From the NCBI RefSeq assembly GCF_002270055.1, contig NZ_NIBG01000011.1, positions 82,907 through 146,906 on the forward strand: a stretch of DNA of 64,000 bases, in the 5' to 3' direction. This DNA comes from Anaeromicrobium sediminis (GTDB lineage Bacteria; Bacillota; Clostridia; Peptostreptococcales; Thermotaleaceae). The translations under genes and the position numbers were made by a program. Positions 55,935 to 64,000 of this stretch are shown here, in pieces (within the stretch, counting starts at the first letter, position 1; every line of letters starts with the position of its first letter). The notes beneath the pieces are model-generated. The model saw only the letters and a list, made by a program, of their open reading frames with translations. It ran no database searches and was not told the DNA's origin.

Positions 55935-58900
55935 TTGCATCTAAGGAAAATAGAGTTAAGAGGATTTAAATCCTTTGCAGATAAGACAGAGATAAAATTT
56001 AAAGATGGAATAACAGCTATAGTAGGACCTAATGGAAGCGGTAAAAGTAATATTTCTGATGCAGTTAGATGGGTATTAGGAGAGCAAAGTGCCAAGACCC
56101 TTAGGGGAAGTAAGATGGAGGATATTATTTTTGCAGGAACTACTAATAGAAAACCTCTTGGCATGGCAGAGGTTTCATTAACATTAGATAATGAAAGTAA
56201 TAAGTTAGATGTAGATTATTCAGAGGTCACTGTAACTAGGAGAGTTTATAGATCTGGAGATAGTGAGTATTATATAAATAAATCCCTATGTAGACTAAAA
56301 GATATTAAAGAGATTTTTATGGATACAGGTGTTGGTATTGATGGATATTCTATTATTGGACAAGGTAAAATAGATGAAATATTAAGTAATAAAACAGGAG
56401 ATAGAAGACTCTTATTTGAAGAAGCGGCAGGTATTGTTAAGTATAGGACAAGGAAGCAAGAATCTGAAAGGAAATTGGAAAATACAGAACAGAACTTAAC
56501 AAGGGTAGATGATATAATAAGTGAACTTGAAAATAGAATTCCATCCTTAGAAAGACAATCCAAAAAGGCTAAAGAATACATAAAATATAAGGAAGAATTA
56601 AGAGATATTGAAATAAACTTATACTTAAATGATTTTGAAAGTATTAAAGGGGATTTGGATTCCTTAAAAGAGCAACAAAGAATCGTCTTAGAACAATTAG
56701 AATTTTATATGGACAAAAAAAGAGGAGTTAATACGGAATTTGAAAAATTAAAAGGTGGAATGGATAATTCTGAAAATGCCATTAACAACTTAAAAAACAA
56801 TATATTTAACATTAGTAACTTAATAGAAAAAAGAGAAGGTGAAACAAAACTTAACCATGAAAAGAAAACCAACATAATTCAGAATTTAGAAAGAATACAT
56901 GAGGAAATTGAAAATATTAAAAATAATAAAAGAAATATTGAGGAAGAAGTAAAGAGAATAGAGATTGAGAGAAAAACTAATAAAGAAGTCTTAGAAGAGG
57001 AACGTTCCAATATTTTAAATAGAGAAAAGTCTTTAAAAGAGCTTATAGATAATATTACTTCCTATGAGGAGAATATGGAAACATATAAGGATGATTTAAT
57101 TGAAATATTAAACCTCATAGCGAGCAAAAAAAGTGAAATAAGTAGTTTAGATACACTAAAAAGAAATTTAGAAAAAAGAAATGTGACCATAGAAGATGAA
57201 AAGAAAGAGTTAAGTAAAACAGAGAGGGAATTAAAAGAAGAAGCAAATGTTATATTAGAAGAATCAAATGCCATTAAAAATAAGCTTAGTGGCTTAAAAA
57301 AAGAGTATCACAACTCTAGTAACGAAATGGCAATAACTAAAAAATCCTATGAGTCATGTATAATGAAAGAAAATCAGTCTTTGCAAAATATTAGGGATTA
57401 TGAGACTAAAAAGAAATTACTAGTAGAAATGCAAAGGGCATATGAAGGTTTTAGCAGGAGTGTAAAGGAAACTCTAAAGTTTTGCAAAGGTAGTGCACTC
57501 GGAAAAAACGTCCATGGTGTAGTAGGAGAACTTTTAAAGGTTCCAAAGGGATTAGAGGTAGCAGTAGAAGTTACCCTAGGTGCTACAATGCAAAACATAG
57601 TATGTGATACTCCTAAAAATGCTAAAGATATAATTGATTATTTAAAGAAAAATAATCTTGGTAGAGTAACATTTTTACCAATAGAAAACTTTAATATGGA
57701 TAAACAAAGAAAAAGAGATAATATAAGTATATCTAAAAACATATTGGGATATGCAAGTGATTTAGTAGAGTTTTCCGAAGAGTATGATGGCGTCATGAAA
57801 TTTTTATTAGGACGAACTATTATTGTAGATACTATTGAAACGGGCATAGAATTGTCAAAGAAGATAAGCAAGAAATATAAAATTGTATCTCTAGAAGGAG
57901 ATGTGATTAATACTACTGGTGCAATCACTGGGGGTAGTTATAAATCTAAGACCTTAAACATTTTAAGTAGACAAAGGGAAATAGATGAGCTGGAAGAGTA
58001 TTTAGATAATGAAAACAAAGTAAAAGAAGAAATAAAAAAAGAAAAGAAGCAAATTGTAGAAAAAATGAATGAATTAGAAGTTTTAGTAGATGAATATGGC
58101 AATAATATAAAAGTAACAGAGATGGAACTTATAAAAATAAACAATAAGATAGAAAAAAATAAGTATGAAATTAAGAATAGTAATATTCAAATAGAAAAAG
58201 TAAATAATGAAATTAAGCAAATTGAAGTGGATTTAAAGGAAACCCAAGTAGAAATAAAATTAAGGGAAGAAGAAATAAAAAGTTTGAAACTCAAAGAAGA
58301 AAGCATAAATAAGGGTGCCAATAAAAATAAAGATGAGCATGATAAAATAAAAGTACAAAAGGATCAATTAAATGATGAAATAACAACTTTAAAAGTTAGT
58401 ATGGCTGCCCTTGTGGAAAAGGATAAAAATTATACAAAATCTAGGGAAGAACTAAGTAGAGAATTAGTAAAATCTCAAGGTAGTATGGAAATAAAGGTAA
58501 AAAATATTCATGAAATGGAAGCAGAAAAAGTAAATATAGAAGAGTTGCTCATTAAAATTAATACAGAAATAAAAGAAAATATAATATTAAAAAGTCAATA
58601 TGAAATAAATCTAAAGAAAGAAATAGAAAATAAAGAAAATATATCCAATCTATATAATAGATTAAGTGAAGACTTAAAGAAAAATGAACAAGTAATAGGA
58701 GAACTACAAGATAGTAATCATAAAGTAGAACTAAGGCTTGCTAGGCTAGACATACAACAACAAAGTATTCTAAGCAAACTTTTAGAAGAGTATGAACTAG
58801 AATATGAAGAGGCTAAAGAATATAAAAATGACAAAATAAATATAGGAGAAGCATCTAAAGAAGGGAAAATCCTTAGAAGAAAAATAAAAGCTTTAGGAAA

Positions 58901-59498
58901 TATAAATATGGATTCCATAGATGAATATGATACAGTTATGGGAAGATATGAATTTTTAACTACTCAAAAGGATGATTTAACTAATTCGATTAAATCTCTA
59001 AAGCAGGTTATAAAAGATATGGAAAATACAATGGAGAGTCAGTTCATTAAAACTCTTAATGAGATAAGAGTAAATTTTGATGAAATATTTAAATCATTAT
59101 TTGGTGGAGGAAAGGCAGAAATTATTTTAATAGATAAGGAAAATATATTATCTAGTAAAATAGAAATTATAGCTCAACCACCAGGAAAGAAATTACAAAA
59201 TTTATCCTTGTTATCAGGGGGAGAAAAGGCCCTTACAGCCATATCCTTATTATTTGCCATATTAAGAGTTAAACCTACACCATTTTGTATACTAGATGAA
59301 ATAGAAGCTGCATTAGATGAAGCTAATGTATATAGGTATGCAGAGTTTTTAAAGGAATTTTCATCGGATACCCAATTTATTGTAGTTACCCATAGAAAAG
59401 GGACTATGGAGTCTGTAGATGCCTTATATGGGGTTACTATGGAAGATCAAGGTGTATCAAAATTAGTTTCCTTAGAAATGAAAGAAAAAATTAGTTAG
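55935..59498 (+). CDS. smc: Chromosome segregation protein SMC
   Basis: Condensin ATPase, 1187 aa, that organises and separates sister chromosomes. The N-terminal head has Walker A GPNGSGKSN (residues 31-39) and a long coiled coil. The hinge lies at about 515-640 (GVVGELLKVPKGLEVAVEVTLGATMQNIV), then the returning coiled coil. The C-terminal head has the LSLLSGGEKALTAISLLFAI signature and Walker B FCILDEIEAALDE. Two TTG starts are possible: 55929 is only 2 bases from GAGGTG, 55935 is 8 bases away and gives the family-like MHLRKIELRGFKSF. Confidence 0.96.
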   Translation: MHLRKIELRGFKSFADKTEIKFKDGITAIVGPNGSGKSNISDAVRWVLGEQSAKTLRGSKMEDIIFAGTTNRKPLGMAEVSLTLDNESNKLDVDYSEVTVTRRVYRSGDSEYYINKSLCRLKDIKEIFMDTGVGIDGYSIIGQGKIDEILSNKTGDRRLLFEEAAGIVKYRTRKQESERKLENTEQNLTRVDDIISELENRIPSLERQSKKAKEYIKYKEELRDIEINLYLNDFESIKGDLDSLKEQQRIVLEQLEFYMDKKRGVNTEFEKLKGGMDNSENAINNLKNNIFNISNLIEKREGETKLNHEKKTNIIQNLERIHEEIENIKNNKRNIEEEVKRIEIERKTNKEVLEEERSNILNREKSLKELIDNITSYEENMETYKDDLIEILNLIASKKSEISSLDTLKRNLEKRNVTIEDEKKELSKTERELKEEANVILEESNAIKNKLSGLKKEYHNSSNEMAITKKSYESCIMKENQSLQNIRDYETKKKLLVEMQRAYEGFSRSVKETLKFCKGSALGKNVHGVVGELLKVPKGLEVAVEVTLGATMQNIVCDTPKNAKDIIDYLKKNNLGRVTFLPIENFNMDKQRKRDNISISKNILGYASDLVEFSEEYDGVMKFLLGRTIIVDTIETGIELSKKISKKYKIVSLEGDVINTTGAITGGSYKSKTLNILSRQREIDELEEYLDNENKVKEEIKKEKKQIVEKMNELEVLVDEYGNNIKVTEMELIKINNKIEKNKYEIKNSNIQIEKVNNEIKQIEVDLKETQVEIKLREEEIKSLKLKEESINKGANKNKDEHDKIKVQKDQLNDEITTLKVSMAALVEKDKNYTKSREELSRELVKSQGSMEIKVKNIHEMEAEKVNIEELLIKINTEIKENIILKSQYEINLKKEIENKENISNLYNRLSEDLKKNEQVIGELQDSNHKVELRLARLDIQQQSILSKLLEEYELEYEEAKEYKNDKINIGEASKEGKILRRKIKALGNINMDSIDEYDTVMGRYEFLTTQKDDLTNSIKSLKQVIKDMENTMESQFIKTLNEIRVNFDEIFKSLFGGGKAEIILIDKENILSSKIEIIAQPPGKKLQNLSLLSGGEKALTAISLLFAILRVKPTPFCILDEIEAALDEANVYRYAEFLKEFSSDTQFIVVTHRKGTMESVDALYGVTMEDQGVSKLVSLEMKEKIS

Positions 59499-59513
59499 TA
59501 TGGAGGAATGAGT

Positions 59514-60626
59514 ATGCTTAAAGGAATTTTTTCAAAATTCAAGAAAAATGAAGAGAGTAAAGAAATAAATAATCCTGAAGAAATTCAGGATACAAAAGAA
59601 GTAATAGAAGAAGAACAACAAGTTGAGGAAAAATCAGAAGAAATAATAGAGACAGAAGAAGTGGCTATGGATATGGCTTCTGACATGAAAGAAGAAGTCG
59701 CAAGTCCTAAAGCAGGATTATTTGAAAAATTAAAAATGGGTCTTTCTAAGACACGAAATGGAATAGTAGATAAGGTAGATAGTGTACTTAAGGCGTATAA
59801 AAAAGTAGATGAGGAACTATTTGAAGAACTAGAAGAAATTTTAATTACTTCTGATGCAGGGGTTAATACTACTATGGAAATAATAGATAGACTTAGAACT
59901 GAATCTAAAAAGAGAAAAATAACAGAATCAGAAGAACTTAGATATTTAATAAAAGAAATTTTAATAGACATTCTAACATTAGAAGAGAGTAATGAATTAA
60001 ACGTATCCAACTCTCCATCTGTAATATTAGTTGTAGGAGTAAATGGTGTTGGTAAAACCACTTCAATAGGAAAAATTGCCCACAGAATGAAGGGTGAAGG
60101 AAAGAAAGTAATATTAGCTGCTGGAGATACATTTAGAGCTGCTGCCATAGACCAATTAGAAATTTGGTCAAATAGGGTAGGGGTAGATATTATTAAGCAT
60201 CAGGAAGGGGCAGATACAGCTGCTGTAATATTTGATGCTATACAATCTGCAAAATCTAAAAATACAGATATTCTAATATGTGATACGGCAGGAAGATTAC
60301 ATAATAAAAAGAATTTAATGAATGAATTAGGTAAAGTTAGCAAAGTTTTAGAAAGAGAATTTAGTGAAGCTGCTAAAGAGACCTTACTCGTATTAGATGC
60401 TACTACAGGACAAAATGCAATTCAGCAGGCCAAAGTATTTAAAGAAGTAACTAATATTAATGGTGTAGTTCTTACAAAATTAGATGGAACTGCTAAAGGT
60501 GGGGTTGTTCTTAGTATAGCCAACGAACTTAATATTCCAGTGAAATTAATAGGTGTAGGAGAAGGAATGGAAGACTTACAATTATTTAATCCTAATGATT
60601 TTGTAAATGCTTTGTTTGGTGAATAG
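59514..60626 (+). CDS. ftsY: Signal recognition particle receptor FtsY
   Basis: SRP receptor GTPase, 370 aa, which docks ribosome-SRP complexes at the membrane. A short acidic A domain (residues 10-65) is followed by the N domain and G domain (GVNGVGKTTSIGKIAH, DTFRAAAIDQLE, DTAGRLHNKKNLM, TKLDGTAKGG). ATG 59514 is 7 bases after GGAGG; the ATG at 59508 is one base away and unlikely. It follows smc by 15 bp in the usual order and works with Ffh. Confidence 0.96.
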   Translation: MLKGIFSKFKKNEESKEINNPEEIQDTKEVIEEEQQVEEKSEEIIETEEVAMDMASDMKEEVASPKAGLFEKLKMGLSKTRNGIVDKVDSVLKAYKKVDEELFEELEEILITSDAGVNTTMEIIDRLRTESKKRKITESEELRYLIKEILIDILTLEESNELNVSNSPSVILVVGVNGVGKTTSIGKIAHRMKGEGKKVILAAGDTFRAAAIDQLEIWSNRVGVDIIKHQEGADTAAVIFDAIQSAKSKNTDILICDTAGRLHNKKNLMNELGKVSKVLEREFSEAAKETLLVLDATTGQNAIQQAKVFKEVTNINGVVLTKLDGTAKGGVVLSIANELNIPVKLIGVGEGMEDLQLFNPNDFVNALFGE

Positions 60627-60679
60627 GCTTTAAAATTTAAGATTATAAAATAAAAATATAATTTAATTATAGAAATGTG

Positions 60680-60708
60680 TTGACATATAGTTCAATCTAA
60701 GATACAAT
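60680..60708 (+). promoter_or_regulatory. Promoter of ylxM-ffh-rpsP-khpA
   Basis: TTGACA (60680-60685), 17-base spacer, TACAAT (60703-60708), a near-perfect sigma-A promoter. Confidence 0.82.
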
Positions 60709-60712
60709 ACAT

Positions 60713-60736
60713 CTGTAAAGCATAAGACCTTTACAG
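60713..60736 (+). promoter_or_regulatory. 5' leader hairpin before ylxM
   Basis: CTGTAAAG / CTTTACAG with an eight-base loop, positioned at the very start of the predicted transcript and ending just before the ylxM ribosome binding site. It could stabilise the mRNA 5' end or control ylxM translation. Confidence 0.5.
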
Positions 60737-60754
60737 CAGGGAGGATAATACTAA

Positions 60755-61117
60755 ATGGTAGACAAGATACTTGAGGTGAGTTTGCTCTATGACTTTTATG
60801 GTCAGTTGCTAACTTCTAAACAACAAGACGTGTTACAACTATATTATTATCATGATTTATCCCTAGGAGAAATTGCTGAACAACTAAGCGTAAGTAGACA
60901 GGCTGTATATGATAATATAAAAAGGGCTGAAAAGTTACTTAAGAGTTATGAAGAAAAGCTAAAGTTAGTTGAAAAATTTCTATTTACAAAGAGAAATATT
61001 GAGTGTATTTTAGAGTCTATAAGATTTGTTGAGTCAAAAGTAGATGATAAAGATAAAGAACTTTTAGATAAAATAGATTTAATAAAAGAAATAGCCTCAA
61101 ATGTATTAGATGTTTAA
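60755..61117 (+). CDS. ylxM: YlxM family helix-turn-helix protein (SRP operon)
   Basis: Small DNA-binding-like protein, 120 aa, of the YlxM/p13 family. The sigma70 region 4-like helix-turn-helix reads LTSKQQDVLQLYYYHDLSLGEIAEQLSVSRQAVYDNIKRAEKLLKSYE. The family lies upstream of ffh in most Firmicutes; streptococcal YlxM modulates SRP GTPase activity. The start is ATG after GGGAGG. Transcribed with ffh, which begins 17 bp later. Confidence 0.94.
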   Translation: MVDKILEVSLLYDFYGQLLTSKQQDVLQLYYYHDLSLGEIAEQLSVSRQAVYDNIKRAEKLLKSYEEKLKLVEKFLFTKRNIECILESIRFVESKVDDKDKELLDKIDLIKEIASNVLDV

Positions 61118-61134
61118 TTCTGGAGGTGGAGATA

Positions 61135-62481
61135 ATGGTATTTGAAGGATTAGCAGATAAGTTGCAAAATGCTCTTAGTAAATTAAAGAGCAAGGGCAAA
61201 GTTACAGAACAAGATTTGAAGGAAGTAATGAGAGAAGTAAAGTTAGCTTTACTTGAAGCTGATGTAAACTTTAAAGTAGTTAAAGACTTTATTAAAACTA
61301 TTAAGGAAAGAGCCATTGGTAGTGAGGTAATGGAAAGTCTTACACCTGGTCAACAAATTATCAAAATAGTAAATGAAGAATTAACTACATTAATGGGAAC
61401 TTCACAAAGCAAATTGACTTTTTCATCTAATCCGCCTACAGTATATATGTTAGTAGGTCTTCAAGGGGTAGGTAAGACTACTACAGCAGGAAAATTAGGT
61501 GGATACTTAAAGAAAAATGGTAAAAAACCATTACTTGTTGCAGGAGATGTATATAGACCAGCTGCTATTAAACAATTACAAGTTGTAGGAAAGCAACTAG
61601 ATATTCCTGTCTTTAATATGGGAGATAAGGTAAATCCTGTAAATATAGCAAAAGCTGGTGTGGAACATGCCATAAAACATGGTAATGACATTGTGATACT
61701 AGATACAGCAGGAAGACTCCATATAGATGAAAATCTAATGGATGAATTAGAAGGAATCAAAAAAGAAGTTAGACCTCAAGAAATAATCTTAGTAGTGGAT
61801 GCTATGACTGGTCAAGATGCAGTTAATGTGGCAGAAAACTTTAATGCTAAACTTGGAATCGATGGAATAATCTTAACCAAGCTAGATGGAGATACTAGAG
61901 GTGGAGCTGCACTATCCGTTAGGTCTGTAACTCAAAAACCTATAAAGTTTGCCGGTATGGGAGAAAAGCTTAGTGACTTAGAACCATTTCACCCAGATAG
62001 AATGGCATCTAGAATTTTAGGTATGGGTGATGTTCTAAGTTTAATTGAAAAAGCACAAGCTAACTTTGATGAAAAGAAAGCTATGGAACTAGAAAAAAGA
62101 ATAAAAAGTCAAGAATTCTCATTTGAAGACTTTTTAGACCAATTGCAGCAAATGAAGAGTATGGGGCCTATGAATCAGATATTAGAAATGATTCCAGGGG
62201 TTAATTCTAAGCAATTGAAAAATTTAGATATTGATGACAAGGAACTAGTTCATATTGAAGCAATTATTCAATCTATGACTCCAGCTGAAAGAAGGAACCC
62301 TTCTATAATAAATGGTAGTAGAAGAAAGAGAATTGCTAAGGGTAGTGGAACTAGTGTTCAAAAAATAAATAGTTTGTTAAAGCAATTTGCACAAACTAAA
62401 AAAATGATGAAACAATTTTCAGATATGGAAAAGAATATGAAGAAAGGTGGAAAGATGAAATTTCCATTTTTCGGAAGATAA
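61135..62481 (+). CDS. ffh: Signal recognition particle protein Ffh
   Basis: SRP54 GTPase, 448 aa, that binds signal sequences and SRP RNA. NG domain: GLQGVGKTTTAGKLGGYL, DVYRPAAIKQL, DTAGRLHIDENLMDELE, TKLDGDTRGGAALS. Methionine-rich M domain from about 300 (LDQLQQMKSMGPMNQILEMIPG), with the RNA-binding SRRKRIAKGSG motif. ATG 61135 is preferred; the in-frame GTG at 61126 is part of GGAGGTG. SRP RNA was not found in the window. Confidence 0.97.
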   Translation: MVFEGLADKLQNALSKLKSKGKVTEQDLKEVMREVKLALLEADVNFKVVKDFIKTIKERAIGSEVMESLTPGQQIIKIVNEELTTLMGTSQSKLTFSSNPPTVYMLVGLQGVGKTTTAGKLGGYLKKNGKKPLLVAGDVYRPAAIKQLQVVGKQLDIPVFNMGDKVNPVNIAKAGVEHAIKHGNDIVILDTAGRLHIDENLMDELEGIKKEVRPQEIILVVDAMTGQDAVNVAENFNAKLGIDGIILTKLDGDTRGGAALSVRSVTQKPIKFAGMGEKLSDLEPFHPDRMASRILGMGDVLSLIEKAQANFDEKKAMELEKRIKSQEFSFEDFLDQLQQMKSMGPMNQILEMIPGVNSKQLKNLDIDDKELVHIEAIIQSMTPAERRNPSIINGSRRKRIAKGSGTSVQKINSLLKQFAQTKKMMKQFSDMEKNMKKGGKMKFPFFGR

Positions 62482-62507
62482 ATAAACATTAAAAGGAGGT
62501 GAATATA

Positions 62508-62771
62508 ATGGCAGTAAAGATCAGATTAAAAAGAATGGGAGCTAAGAAGAAGCCTTTCTATAGAGTAGTAGTTGCAGATTCTCGTTCACCTAGAGATGGT
62601 AGATTCATTGAGGAAATAGGTTACTATAACCCAGTTTCTGAACCAGCTGAGGTGAAGATTAACGATGAAAAGGCTGTTAAATGGTTAAACAATGGTGCTC
62701 AACCAACTGATACTGTAAAGGACTTATTCAAGAAGTATGGAGTAATGGAAAAGTTCGAGCAGGCTAAGTAA
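62508..62771 (+). CDS. rpsP: 30S ribosomal protein S16
   Basis: S16, 87 aa: [42 protein letters not shown] is the full family signature. ATG 62508 lies 8 bases after AAAGGAGGTG; an upstream in-frame GTG overlaps that site. It follows ffh by 26 bp in the conserved order. Confidence 0.97.
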   Translation: MAVKIRLKRMGAKKKPFYRVVVADSRSPRDGRFIEEIGYYNPVSEPAEVKINDEKAVKWLNNGAQPTDTVKDLFKKYGVMEKFEQAK

Positions 62772-62801
62772 TTGAGTGTTACACTTTAGGAGGTGTAATA
62801 A

Positions 62802-63032
62802 ATGGGTGAGTTAATTAAAACTATAGCTAAGGCTTTAGTAGATAACCCAGACGAAGTTTTCGTCAACGAAGTAGAGGGGAAGCAATCTCTAATTGTTGAA
62901 TTAAAGGTTGCACCTGAGGATATGGGTAAAATCATTGGTAAGCAGGGAAGAATTGCTAAAGCAATTAGAACTGTAGCCAAAGCAGCTGCAACAAAAGAAA
63001 ACAAAAGAATAGTGGTTGAAATTATTCAATAA
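62802..63032 (+). CDS. khpA: KH domain RNA-binding protein KhpA (YlqC)
   Basis: Single KH-domain protein, 76 aa, with the GxxG-type loop in MGKIIGKQGRIAKAIRTVAKAAA. KhpA pairs with KhpB (Jag) to bind small RNAs and influences division and cell length in related bacteria. The start is ATG with AGGAGGTG upstream. A strong terminator follows, so rimM-trmD-rplS, the normal next genes, are not joined here. Confidence 0.95.
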   Translation: MGELIKTIAKALVDNPDEVFVNEVEGKQSLIVELKVAPEDMGKIIGKQGRIAKAIRTVAKAAATKENKRIVVEIIQ

Positions 63033-63068
63033 AAGGATTAGGGAAACCTAATCCTTTTGTGTTTTTTT
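63031..63068 (+). terminator. Terminator after khpA
   Basis: AAAAGGATTAGG / CCTAATCCTTTT with a GAAA tetraloop and a T run. It closes the ylxM operon. The next 250 bp (63069-63320) are AT-rich and show no gene or clear promoter. Confidence 0.9.
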
Positions 63069-63320
63069 ATTAGAATATTTTTCCTTGAACTAAGTGTGCT
63101 TTTTAAATATCTCCAAAAAAGAAGAAATTATGAATTATAGAGAAGTTCTATTTACCAAAATATGATATATATGGGTTATAAGAAAAAACAAACAAAATTT
63201 TACTTATTTTTATGTATTTTTATTACCTATAATTTAAAGTTTATAGGAAATTATATAATTATTAAGATAGTTTAGAAAAAAATTATTTTTAAAATATTTT
63301 TTCCAGGAGGCTTTTTTATT

Positions 63321-64000
63321 TTGAATATGTTTATAGGTCATAAAATAGAAAAAAATAAAGATGGATATACTATTACGTTGCACTTAGACCCTAGTGCTAC
63401 ACTTGCTGAATTTGCTAGAGAGTTTCAACCTAGACATGATGAAAAAGATAAATCATTAAATAAAGAGATACAAAAATATGTAAAAAGAAATTTTACCAAT
63501 ATTAAAATAAAAAAAGTAAATTTGATGGTAGGAGCGCTACTCCTTGCTTCAATGCCATTTACAAGTATAATGGCTGCTGAAAATGTTCCGACTACTCAAA
63601 CTAATATAAGTCAGCAACAAATAGTAGATGAAGATGTAGTAGTAGATGAAGATGTAGTAGTAGATGAAGATGTAGTAGTGGATGAAGATGTAGTAGTGGA
63701 TGAAGATGTAGTAGTAGATGAAGATGCAGTAGTAGATGAAGACGCAGTAGTAGATGAAGATGCAGTAGTAGATGAAGATGCAGTAGCAGAACCTGAAGAC
63801 AATAAATCAGTAAATATAATGCTAAATAATGAGATGCAACAATATAATCAGGACCCTGTTGTAATTAATGGTAGAGTATGTGTACCCTTAGGTGAATTCA
63901 TAAGAGATATCGGGGGCAGTGTTAGCTATGATGGGGCAACTAGAACTATACAAATTAGTCAAGGTGAGAGAAATCTTGAATTTGTTCAAGGGTCTAGCAC
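63321..64000 (+). CDS. Envelope protein with stalk (copper amine oxidase N-like) domain, partial at right edge
   Basis: The right end is cut by the window; 226 codons are seen. TTG 63321 lies 10 bases after AGGAGG (63305-63310); the ATG at 63327 is 16 bases away. Residues 1-65 form a soluble, charged domain (GHKIEKNKDGYTITLHLD... EFAREFQPRHDEKDK) ending in IKIKKVN. A single hydrophobic segment follows (LMVGALLLASMPFTSIMAA), like an internal membrane anchor or late signal. Nine repeats of the six-residue unit VDEDVV/VDEDAV come next. Then comes a copper amine oxidase N-terminal-type stalk domain (INGRVCVPLGEFIRDIGGSVSYDGATRTIQI). Probably a cell-surface or cell-wall-associated protein; any catalytic domain would lie past the edge. 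Confidence 0.8.
   Translation, partial: MNMFIGHKIEKNKDGYTITLHLDPSATLAEFAREFQPRHDEKDKSLNKEIQKYVKRNFTNIKIKKVNLMVGALLLASMPFTSIMAAENVPTTQTNISQQQIVDEDVVVDEDVVVDEDVVVDEDVVVDEDVVVDEDAVVDEDAVVDEDAVVDEDAVAEPEDNKSVNIMLNNEMQQYNQDPVVINGRVCVPLGEFIRDIGGSVSYDGATRTIQISQGERNLEFVQGSS
63624..63785 (+). repeat. 18-bp tandem repeat (nine units) in coding sequence
   Basis: Nine units of an 18-bp motif (first unit GTAGATGAAGATGTAGTA) encode VDEDVV or VDEDAV. The first five units carry GTA (Val) and the last four GCA (Ala) at the fifth codon; other changes are silent (GTA/GTG, GAT/GAC). This suggests expansion by slippage under selection for an acidic linker. Confidence 0.95.

Noticed and set aside
63611..63802. 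Minus-strand ORF of Ser-Thr-Thr-Ala repeats
   Set aside because: It is only the complement of the 18-bp tandem repeat in the + strand surface protein gene, with no start context of its own.

Overview
The window is a densely packed, AT-rich stretch of a bacterial chromosome. Its gene content and order point to an anaerobic, endospore-forming, low-GC Firmicute of the Clostridia/Tissierellia type. The evidence is the sporulation genes (sigG, a YlmC/YmxH protein, a YIEGIA protein with its small partner, spoIVA, ylbJ, a yteA-like gene, an alpha/beta SASP), B. subtilis-like housekeeping synteny (sepF-yggT-ylmH-divIVA; yicC-remA-gmk-rpoZ-priA-def-fmt-rsmB-stp-prkC-rsgA-rpe-thiN; fapR-plsX-fabHDGF-rnc-smc-ftsY-ylxM-ffh-rpsP-khpA), purine-rich Shine-Dalgarno sites and frequent TTG/GTG starts. 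I cannot name the species. Nearly all genes are on the + strand; rqcH, rpmB, ylbJ and tmcAL are the exceptions. No prophage, CRISPR array, transposase or rRNA was seen.

Layout: 0.1-6.5 kb, sporulation and regulation (sigG, ylmC, nrdR, pgeF, PhoP/PhoR-type two-component system, YIEGIA pair). 6.6-12 kb, a DUF512 radical SAM enzyme, der, gpsA, spoIVA and tRNA-Pro(GGG). 12.3-20 kb, an HlyD-like gene, the division cluster yggS-sepF-yggT-ylmH-divIVA, mtnN, a DUF5665 gene, a yteA-like gene, lspA, rluD-like and pyrR, convergent with rqcH. 22-30.8 kb, yicC-remA-gmk-rpoZ, then priA-def-fmt-DUF116-Zn peptidase and rsmB. 30.8-36 kb, a structured RNA leader followed by stp-prkC-rsgA-rpe-thiN. 36-41.3 kb, two small membrane proteins, rpmB(-), asp23-fakA-recG and a SASP. 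41.5-48 kb, rsmD-coaD-coiled-coil protein, ylbJ(-), tmcAL(-), ackA and yceD-rpmF. 48.3-54 kb, the FapR-controlled fatty acid cluster. 54-63 kb, rnc, a radical SAM gene, smc, ftsY, ylxM, ffh, rpsP and khpA. The right edge carries an incomplete envelope protein with a repeat-encoded acidic linker.

The most interesting unexplained items are these. (1) A ~165-nt structured element is present twice (12081-12249 and 48003-48167), each time starting inside the poly-T of an upstream terminator. (2) A long-stem structured leader (30861-31011) follows an extended -10 promoter in front of the PP2C phosphatase/PASTA kinase operon and matches no riboswitch class I recognise. (3) Two genes give sensible N-termini only if translation does something unusual: a small membrane protein at 36017 with an in-phase G GGA AAA heptamer, and the HlyD-like protein at 12316 whose membrane anchor lies upstream of any normal start codon. 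(4) Several usual neighbours are missing from conserved clusters (acpP, pta, plsY, coaBC, rlmN, rimM-trmD-rplS).
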